Below, in pieces: positions 58,701 to 64,000 of a stretch of 64,000 nt of DNA. The notes beneath the pieces were generated by a model. The model was not told where the DNA came from, made no database searches, and worked only from the letters and a program-made list of their open reading frames with translations. A program made the translations under genes and the position numbers. The stretch comes from JANWVO01 sp964458495 (GTDB lineage Bacteria > Acidobacteriota > Terriglobia > Bryobacterales > Bryobacteraceae), in NCBI GenBank assembly GCA_964458495.1, contig CAYWJB010000005.1, positions 186,001 to 250,000 on the forward strand, given 5' to 3'. Position 1 is the stretch's first letter. Each line of letters begins with the position of its first letter.

Positions 58701-59193
58701 CTTCCATCGGCGCCTCCTCGCCCTTGCGCAGCGTGACGGCGAGATTCAGGTAGTCCTGCGGACGCCGCAGCCGCTGCAGCGCGCTCTCCACGGGGGCAAG
58801 CACGATGGACGCCCGCCCGCCGGCCAGACGGCACAGCCCTGCGGCGCGCTGCTCTTTGATTTCGTTGTGCGGGGAAAGTCCCTGTCCGGGCAGCACGTCC
58901 CAGGCGGGGAGCAGCAACGGCCGTGGCGCGGATGCGCCGCGGTGCAGGATTCCCAGGAACGTCTCCAGCGCCTCCTGCCAGGTTTCGGCCGCGCGCTGCG
59001 ATTCGGTGATCACCAGCAGCGGCTGCTCGAGCGCGTGCCAGACAAGCGCCGTGTAAAGCGCCTTGGCCGGTTGCGTGAGTCCGCTGAGGCACAGCCGCCC
59101 GGCACGCTGCGCCGCAAGCGCGCGCAGCAGCTTCTGGAACTCCTGCGACCGTGTCAGCGATTCGAACAGGTCGCGCACCGCGGGGTGCGTCAT
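55738..59193 (-). CDS. mfd: Transcription-repair coupling factor
   Basis: 1151 residues from ATG 59193, in ATGA overlap with the nucleotidyltransferase gene. The N-terminal UvrB-like part (LLLPAWDVLPGQGLSPHNEI, VEMEGEFSIRGGIFDVFPAEASRPVRIEFFGD), the RNA-polymerase-interaction region (LKPGDYVVHAQHGIGRFTGLKQI, MVEYSGGDRLYVPLTRLDLIQKYRG), and the SF2 helicase: GDVGFGKTEVAMRAAFKALGDGKQV, VVDEEQRFGVRHKE, SATPIPRTLHMALLGLRDMS, QLRGRVGRSNRRAYAY. Removes stalled RNA polymerase and recruits UvrA. Typical length and order. Confidence 0.97.
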   Translation of the reverse strand: MTHPAVRDLFESLTRSQEFQKLLRALAAQRAGRLCLSGLTQPAKALYTALVWHALEQPLLVITESQRAAETWQEALETFLGILHRGASAPRPLLLPAWDVLPGQGLSPHNEIKEQRAAGLCRLAGGRASIVLAPVESALQRLRRPQDYLNLAVTLRKGEEAPMEDLAAHLASIGYQRREPVEMEGEFSIRGGIFDVFPAEASRPVRIEFFGDTIESLRRFDPETQRSVLAIEEVTILPLEETPRPAAAPGEAGGPAESAEPLPGWEFTGLAGQRPDTTLEEFLPGALVLLDEPEALREAAERLWKKLDALALQSPAAPDLLYFHWGELASRRQGRREAELRELLLEHELPAEAVAVEIRSQPGTAFRNHLRAAIEEARELTSQGWKVAFFAPTAGDVERLADVFSEYSLPFQLGLEDSSGVSPYLAERAFMAVESAGVYLLKGRLERGTRLPDERLALVGSRDLFEAAYDAQPARARSHAALFTPETLDLKPGDYVVHAQHGIGRFTGLKQIVTSGVSEDFMMVEYSGGDRLYVPLTRLDLIQKYRGAGEAAPSLDKLGGVTWTRTKSRVKAKMRDMAEELLKLYAERKMAEGFAFSADSAWQREFEDAFEFTPTRDQLQAAAEIKRDMESPHPMDRLLCGDVGFGKTEVAMRAAFKALGDGKQVAVLAPTTVLALQHYETFRKRFAPFPVRVEMLSRFRTAREIRAVLEDLAAGKVDIVVGTHRLLSKDVVFADLGLLVVDEEQRFGVRHKERLKQIRKSVDVLTMSATPIPRTLHMALLGLRDMSVIETPPKDRLAVQTVVARFHPDLVRAAIGQELERGGQVYYVHNRIDSIWSRAAMIQELVPQARIAVGHGQMDEQQLERVLLSFMRRESDVFVCTTIVENGLDIPLANTMVIENAQNYGLSELYQLRGRVGRSNRRAYAYLLVPDDGEVTEVARKRLAALKEFSDLGSGFKIAALDLELRGAGNLLGGEQHGHIASVGYETYVKLLEETARELRGEAVVPELHSSLNLGLDIRIPPAYIADEQQRLRAYKRIADAGEPRKMAALVEELADRYGPLPEPVRLLAEYSLLKSLAERCGIESVDRRAGAVLVKFHPGAPIEPERLMELVASTPGTQFTPAGVLRIPTPQGDAAGLLDFLRRLLEQLRG

Positions 59194-59669
59194 GACCCTC
59201 TCCGGCGGGCCAGCATCTGTTCCACCGTCGCCGTCGTCGAGTAGCCCGGCTCCAGCGGCAACAGCACCACGCGCCCTCCCGCCGCCTCCACCTCCTCCCG
59301 CCCGGCGACAAAGTGGCTCCAGTCGCTGCCCTTTGCCAGCACGTCCGGCAGCAGTTCGGCGATCAGCTCCCGCGGCGTGTCCTCGCCGAACAGCGTGACT
59401 GCATCCACAGCCTCCAGCGCGCACGCCAGAGCCGCCCTCTCCTGCTCCGGCACAATCGGGCGCGCCGCTCCCTTCATGCGCCGGACGCTCGCGTCGCTGT
59501 TCAGGGCCAGCACCAGGCGGTCCCCCAGCGCGCGGGCGCGCTCGAGCGTGCGCACGTGGCCCGGATGCAGCAGATCATAACAGCCGTTGGTGAACACCAC
59601 CGTGAGCCCCTCGCGGCGCCACTGCCGGCGCGCTTCCAACAACTCCTGCCGTGAGTAGAAAGCTCCCAT
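59190..59669 (-). CDS. HldE nucleotidyltransferase-domain-like (RfaE domain II) protein
   Basis: 159 residues from ATG 59669. The HxGH motif lies in VVFTNGCYDLLHPGHVRTLERARALGD, then LVLALNSDASVRRMKG, VVLLPLEPGYSTTATVEQML at the end, as in stand-alone RfaE2 proteins. Transfers AMP (or GMP) to heptose-1-phosphate. The kinase half is at 47960. TACACT is 17 nt upstream of the ATG. Its stop overlaps the mfd start. Confidence 0.9.
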   Translation of the reverse strand: MGAFYSRQELLEARRQWRREGLTVVFTNGCYDLLHPGHVRTLERARALGDRLVLALNSDASVRRMKGAARPIVPEQERAALACALEAVDAVTLFGEDTPRELIAELLPDVLAKGSDWSHFVAGREEVEAAGGRVVLLPLEPGYSTTATVEQMLARRRGS

Positions 59670-59714
59670 CGGCTTCTTCTGTCTGTAGTGTAGCGGCAGG
59701 GCCGGAGACGCGAA

Positions 59715-59736
59715 GGGCGCGGCCTGCGCCGCGCCC
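59715..59736 (-). terminator. Strong GC hairpin after Gfo/Idh gene
   Basis: Perfect 9-bp stem GGGCGCGGC / GCCGCGCCC with a 4-nt loop, ~25 nt after the Gfo/Idh stop on the minus strand. Only TTC follows, no T-run, so termination strength is uncertain. Confidence 0.45.
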
Positions 59737-59760
59737 GTGCGAATCGTCACCGGGCCGGGA

Positions 59761-61032
59761 TCAGGCGTAGCGGTAGCGGTCCGCCTTGTGGTCCCACAGG
59801 ACCTTCTTGCCCTCCCGGTAGCTCAAAACGCTCATGAAGCCCGGAATGGCTGCTTCATAGCCCGCCTGGGGCGGCGCCACCGGCTTCTCGATGCCTCGGA
59901 TCGAGTTGAACCAGTTGCGGATGTGCGCCTCCACGGCGAGGTGGTCGTTGTTCGGGATCGTGATGGAGAGCTCCTTGCGCGCCTTCACCTTGTCCGGCAC
60001 GCCGAGGTAGGACTCCGGATAGAAATTCAGCGTCTGCCGGCTAATGACCTCGATCATGCCCTCGTTGCCCAGGAACTGCTCGCCGTAGCCGAACCGCGCG
60101 TTGCCCAGGTAGCAGGAGTAGTTGATGTGGAAGCGCTGCTGCGTGTAGTCCATCAGCACGCTCCAGGTGTCGGGCACGTCGCGGTCGTCGTTTTCCGTCC
60201 AGCGGTAGACGCCGCCGGTGGCCACGACGCTGTCCGGGATTCCCTTGCCCATCACGAATGCCGTGATGTCGGTCTGGTGCACCATCAGGTCGGTGGCGAT
60301 GCCGCTCGAATAATCCCAGTACAGGCGCCACTGGAAGTAGCGCGGCTTGCTGAAATCGCGGGCTGGCGCGGGACCGAGGAACCGCTTCCAGTCGGTGTTT
60401 TCCGGCGTCGCGTCCTCCGGCACCGAATAGCGCCAGGCGGCGGCGCCGTTCGGCAGGGCGTTGCGGTACCAGAAGGCGCGCACGTAGTGGCAATCGCCGA
60501 TCAGCCCCTGCGAGATCATCGTCTTCGCCATCTGGTAGAGGCTGTTGGAGCGGTTCTGCGTGCCCACCTGCACCACGCTCTTGCTCTTCGCCACCGCCTT
60601 CATGATTTCCTGGCACTCCTCGATCGTGTGCGCCAGCGGCTTCTCCACATAGACGTGCTTGCCGGCGGCGAGCGCGTCCAGCAGCATGCGGTGGTGGAGG
60701 TGTTCGGGCGTGGCGATGATGACGGCGTCGATGTCCTTTTCGGCGAGCAGCTCGCGGTAGTCCACATAGCCCCGCGGCGTCTTTCCGCTGCGCGTGGCGA
60801 CGACGTCCTTGCCCTTGGCCAGGTTGCCCGCGTACGTGTCGCAGACCGCTTCCACGCTGAAGCGGCCCTTGCTGCCCTCGAAGCTGCGCTCGATCAGATA
60901 CCGCCCGCGGCCGCCGGTCCCGATCACGCCCATGCGGATCTGGTCTTCGGCGCCGAGAGCGGGCAAAACCGCCGGCGCGGCGAGCGCCGCGGCCTTTCTG
61001 GCGAAGCTGCGTCGTGAGAGTTCCTGGCTCAT
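59761..61032 (-). CDS. Tat-exported Gfo/Idh/MocA-family oxidoreductase
   Basis: 423 residues. Twin-arginine signal (LSRRSFARKAAALAAPAVLPAL). NAD-binding VIGTGGRGRYL, then AVCDTYAGN, the family's EKPLAHT (VYVEKPLAHTIEE), and the C-terminal alpha/beta sheet domain (FQWRLYWDYSSGIATDLMVHQTDI). Exported members of this family oxidise sugars to keto-sugars, the substrates of DUF1080-type 3-keto-glycoside hydrolases such as the one at 22628. GAGGAATTC precedes the ATG. Divergent from the glycosyltransferase. Confidence 0.9.
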   Translation of the reverse strand: MSQELSRRSFARKAAALAAPAVLPALGAEDQIRMGVIGTGGRGRYLIERSFEGSKGRFSVEAVCDTYAGNLAKGKDVVATRSGKTPRGYVDYRELLAEKDIDAVIIATPEHLHHRMLLDALAAGKHVYVEKPLAHTIEECQEIMKAVAKSKSVVQVGTQNRSNSLYQMAKTMISQGLIGDCHYVRAFWYRNALPNGAAAWRYSVPEDATPENTDWKRFLGPAPARDFSKPRYFQWRLYWDYSSGIATDLMVHQTDITAFVMGKGIPDSVVATGGVYRWTENDDRDVPDTWSVLMDYTQQRFHINYSCYLGNARFGYGEQFLGNEGMIEVISRQTLNFYPESYLGVPDKVKARKELSITIPNNDHLAVEAHIRNWFNSIRGIEKPVAPPQAGYEAAIPGFMSVLSYREGKKVLWDHKADRYRYA

Positions 61033-61148
61033 GGTGAATTCCTCTGCTTCCGGATGGTAGTGTCCGAACCCTCAGCATACATGATGGAGCGGCGGCCCGG
61101 AATTGTACGATGGAGGCAGCGCAGCCCCGTGGCCGCCTTGGCCTGCCT

Positions 61149-62357
61149 GTGAGCCAACGCAGAATTCTCAGCCTCGCGACCGTGTTTCCGCGCCCCGGCG
61201 AGCCGGCCTTCGGCGTGTTCGTCGAACGCCGCCTCCAGGCGCTTGGCAAGCTGGCCGAAGTGCGCGTGGTGGCGCCGGTGCCCCTGCTGGAGATCTGCGG
61301 GCGGCAGTTGCGCTTTCTCCGGCACGGTCCGCCCCGCCGGATTCAGCGCGGCTCGCTGCTCATTCACCACCCGCGATGGCTCTATCCGCCGGGACTTGGC
61401 TTCCTCCACGCCCGCCTGCTCGCCGCGAGGCTCCTACCCCTTATGGGCAACCTCGCCCATGAGTTTCCTTTCGATCTGCTCGACGCCCACTTCGGCTACC
61501 CGGAAGGCACGGCGGCAGGAATCATCGCCGCCCGGCTCGGCAAGCCGTTCGCCGTCACCCTGCGCGGCAACGAGCCCGCGCTGGCAGCCTCTCCGTCCAG
61601 AAGGGAGCAGATGGCGCGCGCCTTCCGGCACGCTGCGGCGGTCGTTGCCGTCTCCGGCGCCCTGCGTGATTTTGCCGTCTCGCTCGGCGCGCCGCCGGAC
61701 CGCTGCCGCGTCATCGGCAACGGCGTCGATTCGGCCACTTTCTATCCGCGGCCCTTCCGGGAGACCCGGATTCGCCTCGGGATGGCGCCGGATCGCATCC
61801 ATCTCCTCTCGGCCGGGTACCTGATTCCCCGCAAAGGCCACCACCGGCTGGCCGCGCTCTTGCCGGCCCTCCACGAGGCCGGCTTGCCCGTGGACCTGTG
61901 GATTGTCGGCGGGCCGGGCCGGGAAGGCGACTCCAGCGCGGAAATCGCCCGGGTGGTTCGCGATCATGGCCTCGGGTCCTGCGTCCACCTCGTGCCGCCC
62001 GTGCCCCCGGAGAGGCTTGCCGAATACATGTCCGCCTGCGATCTGTTCTGCCTGGCTTCGTCGCGCGAGGGTTGGCCCAATGTCGTTCACGAAGCCCTGG
62101 CCTGCGGAGCGCCCGTTGTGGCTGCGCGCGTCGGCGCGGTCGAAGAAATCATCGGCGGAGAGGAGAACGGCATCGTGGTGCCGCCGGACGACGGCCGGGC
62201 CCTGCTCGATGGCCTCCTGCGCGCCCTGCGGCGCCGCTTCGACCGCGACGCCGTCGCCCGCCGCGCCGCCGCCCGGAGCTGGGACTGCGTCGCACAGGAA
62301 GTGTACGATTTGTTTGAAACGATTCTGGCGACTCCCGTCGCACCCGGACCCTCATGA
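61149..62357 (+). CDS. GT4-family glycosyltransferase
   Basis: 402 residues from GTG 61149, giving MSQRRILSLATVFPRPGEPAFGVF, the usual GT4 opening; an ATG at 61110 would add 13 residues of no family character and overlaps a weak -10-like TACGAT. GT-B features: FDLLDAHFGYPEG, AVTLRGNEP, VVAVSGALRDFAVSLG, LLSAGYLIPRKGHHRLAALL, and the donor-binding AEYMSACDLFCLASSREGWPNVVHEALACGAPVVAARVG. Probably builds a surface polysaccharide. Coupled (ATGA) to the epimerase gene. Confidence 0.88.
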   Translation: MSQRRILSLATVFPRPGEPAFGVFVERRLQALGKLAEVRVVAPVPLLEICGRQLRFLRHGPPRRIQRGSLLIHHPRWLYPPGLGFLHARLLAARLLPLMGNLAHEFPFDLLDAHFGYPEGTAAGIIAARLGKPFAVTLRGNEPALAASPSRREQMARAFRHAAAVVAVSGALRDFAVSLGAPPDRCRVIGNGVDSATFYPRPFRETRIRLGMAPDRIHLLSAGYLIPRKGHHRLAALLPALHEAGLPVDLWIVGGPGREGDSSAEIARVVRDHGLGSCVHLVPPVPPERLAEYMSACDLFCLASSREGWPNVVHEALACGAPVVAARVGAVEEIIGGEENGIVVPPDDGRALLDGLLRALRRRFDRDAVARRAAARSWDCVAQEVYDLFETILATPVAPGPS

Positions 62358-63331
62358 ACCACCCGCCCTCCGCCCTGCCGCCGCGGATCCTCCTGACCGG
62401 AGGCGCCGGCTTCATCGGATCCCACCTGGCCGAGGCGCTGCTGCGCCGCGGCGCGGAGCTGCTGATCCTCGATGATCTCAACGATTACTACGACCCCGCG
62501 CTGAAACGCGCCAACCTGGAGCAGGTCCGCCGGACCGGCGCGTTCGAGTTTGTGGAAGGCGACATCTGCGACGCTCCGCTCGTGGAGTCCCTCTTCGCCC
62601 GCTTCCGCCCCGCCGCGGTCGTCCATCTCGCCGCCCGCGCCGGCGTCCGGCCGTCGCTTGAGCAGCCGGCGCTTTACCAGCGCGTCAACGTGGAAGGCAC
62701 GGCAGTGCTGCTCGAGGCGGCGCGGCGCTGCGGCGTGGAGCGTTTCGTCTTCGCCTCGTCGAGTTCCGTATATGGCGCCGCCAGCCGGGTCCCGTTTTCC
62801 GAAGACGATCCCGTCCGCGCGCCCATTTCGCCCTACGCGGCATCGAAGATCGCCGGCGAGGCGCTGTGCCACGTCTGCGCGCACCTGTACGGAATCCGCA
62901 CCGTTTGCCTGCGGTTCTTCACGGTGTACGGGCCGCGGCAGCGCCCCGATCTTGCCATCCGCAAGTTCGCCGAAGCCATCGCCGCCGGCCGTCCCATCCC
63001 GGTCTTCGGCGACGGATCCACGGGGCGCGACTACACATTCATCGACGACATCGTCGCAGGCATTCTGGCGGCGATGGAGCACAACGCCGCCTTCGAGGTT
63101 TTCAACCTGGGCAACTCCAGCCCTGTCCTGCTCAACGACATGATCGCCACGCTCGAGCGCGTCCTGGGCCGGGAAGCTGTCATCGACCGCCAGCCGCTAC
63201 AGCCGGGCGACGTCCCCATCACCTTCGCCGACATCGCCAAAGCGCGGCGCCTTCTCGGCTGGGCGCCCCGCACACCGCTCGAGGAAGGCATCCGGCGCAT
63301 GGCCGCCTGGCTCGGGCTCGTCCGGCCCTGA
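62354..63331 (+). CDS. NAD-dependent nucleotide-sugar epimerase/dehydratase
   Basis: 325 residues. Rossmann motif ILLTGGAGFIGSHLAEALL, DDLNDYYDP, HLAARAGVRPSLEQP, catalytic SSSSVYG and YAASK, then RFFTVYGPRQRPDLAIRKF and the RDYTFIDDIVAGI signature. The 'DDLNDYYDP' and 'RPDLAI' pattern is like UDP-glucuronate 4-epimerases. Makes a sugar nucleotide for the glycosyltransferase it overlaps. Confidence 0.9.
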   Translation: MNHPPSALPPRILLTGGAGFIGSHLAEALLRRGAELLILDDLNDYYDPALKRANLEQVRRTGAFEFVEGDICDAPLVESLFARFRPAAVVHLAARAGVRPSLEQPALYQRVNVEGTAVLLEAARRCGVERFVFASSSSVYGAASRVPFSEDDPVRAPISPYAASKIAGEALCHVCAHLYGIRTVCLRFFTVYGPRQRPDLAIRKFAEAIAAGRPIPVFGDGSTGRDYTFIDDIVAGILAAMEHNAAFEVFNLGNSSPVLLNDMIATLERVLGREAVIDRQPLQPGDVPITFADIAKARRLLGWAPRTPLEEGIRRMAAWLGLVRP

Positions 63332-63397
63332 TCTCCGTGCCCGCTGCAGCCCCCGCAGGCGCCAACAGTCCCCGCCGCAATTGTCCCGTCCGGCCGC

Positions 63398-64000
63398 TCA
63401 GCCGCTGTAGCTTCTGCGGATCATGGCCTCGTAACCGTCCAGCGAGAAATCCTCGCTCCGCACAAAATCCATGACCTTCCGCTCGCTGCGCCGGATCTCC
63501 TCCACTGCCTCTTCCAGCCTCCCCGGCTCCGTCTCCGGCACCGTGATCAGCCCGTTTTCATCCCCGTGCAGCAGCTCGCCCGGACGTACCGGAAGCCCGC
63601 AGACCGTCACCGGAACGCCCGCGCGCACGATGCGGAAATACGCGTGCGAGGCGCAGGCGCCGCGCGCGAACAGATGAAAGCCGAGCGCCCGCACCTCGGC
63701 GAGATCGCGCACCGCGCAGTCCGACACCAGTCCCACCGCGCCCAGGCGCGTGAAGAACGTCGCCATCACCTCGCCGCAGTGTGCCGCGTAGTCGCCGAAG
63801 CCCCCGGTTTCCTGAAGCACGATCACCGCCGGCTTCGGGCTCGCCTCGAGCAGCCGGTACAGCTCCACGTGGCCTTGCGGGCCCCCGGCGCCGGCCTGCG
63901 TCACCGTCTCCACCTGCGCCGTCACGGCATAGCCAGCCATGCGCCCGAGTTCGGGGAACAGGCAGCGCACCTGGAGCGGCGTGAAGCCCGCGCTGCGCGG
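63398..64000 (-). CDS. RraA-like / HMG-aldolase-family protein (partial, start beyond window)
   Basis: The frame is open from the edge to a stop at 63398; an internal GTG at 63970 is not the start, since PRSAGFTPLQVRCLFPELGRMAGYAVT continues through it. The core is CLFPELGRMAGYAVTAQVETV, GDYAAHCGEVMATFFTRLGAVGLVSDCAVRDL (the metal/substrate loop G-x-x-R-D region), PVTVCGLPVRPGELLHGDENGL. This is the RraA / 4-hydroxy-4-methyl-2-oxoglutarate aldolase fold. The role may be aldolase or RNase E regulator-like; aldolase-type is likelier in this setting. Confidence 0.85.
   Translation of the reverse strand, partial: PRSAGFTPLQVRCLFPELGRMAGYAVTAQVETVTQAGAGGPQGHVELYRLLEASPKPAVIVLQETGGFGDYAAHCGEVMATFFTRLGAVGLVSDCAVRDLAEVRALGFHLFARGACASHAYFRIVRAGVPVTVCGLPVRPGELLHGDENGLITVPETEPGRLEEAVEEIRRSERKVMDFVRSEDFSLDGYEAMIRRSYSG

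Overview
The window is a stretch of GC-rich bacterial chromosome, densely packed with about 60 genes on both strands. It contains no phage, insertion sequence, rRNA, tRNA or CRISPR array that I can see. The gene content suggests an Acidobacteriota bacterium of the Solibacter/Bryobacter type: secreted Tat-type Gfo/Idh oxidoreductase, DUF1080-type secreted sugar hydrolase, hydroxysqualene dehydroxylase HpnE, fused E1 alpha-beta dehydrogenase, many secreted hydrolases and TPR proteins. This placement is inference from gene content and style only; a 16S or marker-gene search would settle it.

Layout. 1-2.4 kb: a partial M28 peptidase and a DsbA-like thioredoxin, a 95-bp tandem repeat with a hairpin, and rpsU. 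2.6-6.1 kb: a Tat-exported sugar-isomerase-like protein, a small secreted protein, a strong terminator, a HAD phosphatase with a structured leader, and a small membrane protein. 6.3-11.1 kb: TolC-type efflux protein divergent from a CHASE hybrid histidine kinase. 11.1-14.1 kb: pyrE-truA-nucleoside hydrolase and two small membrane proteins. 14.2-23.6 kb, mostly minus strand: a secreted protein built of about seven 33-residue repeats, a carboxypeptidase-regulatory-like protein, hpnE, a fused TrpE-TrpG anthranilate synthase, an M28 peptidase / PNPOx-like / class V aminotransferase operon, and a DUF1080 protein. 23.6-29.2 kb, plus strand: lipoprotein, geranylgeranyl-reductase-like flavoprotein and hemL in an overlapping operon, then a secreted alpha/beta hydrolase coupled to a YihX-like HAD phosphatase. 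29.2-37 kb: fused 2-oxoacid dehydrogenase E1 divergent from serS, a zinc alcohol dehydrogenase, a zinc-ribbon protein, and glucan phosphorylase. 37.2-42.4 kb: an Rrf2 regulator followed by a cobalamin-related operon (compact CobQ-like protein, CobD-like enzyme, BtuF, BtuD, BtuC). 42.5-45.7 kb: a FtsX/LolD-type ABC pair and a serine hydrolase. 45.7-49.9 kb, minus: a sugar-phosphate cassette (unknown or deoxyhypusine-synthase-like protein, HldE-type kinase, ROK kinase, GmhA-like isomerase, polysaccharide deacetylase). 50-59.7 kb, minus: CPBP protease, large TPR lipoprotein, BlaI-type repressor, YhaM-like nuclease, SurA-like chaperone, mfd, and the HldE-type nucleotidyltransferase. 59.7-64 kb: Tat Gfo/Idh protein, glycosyltransferase plus nucleotide-sugar epimerase, and a partial RraA-like protein.

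How the genes work together. The clearest modules are the cobalamin uptake/salvage operon, the heptose-type cassette (kinase and nucleotidyltransferase encoded about 10 kb apart instead of fused), and the heme/isoprenoid-reductase operon. Stop and start codons overlap by four bases at thirteen gene junctions, so translational coupling is common. Nine start codons have a -10-like hexamer ending only 6-7 nt upstream, which would place transcription starts at or next to the start codon (leaderless mRNAs); this is the most interesting cross-window pattern I found.
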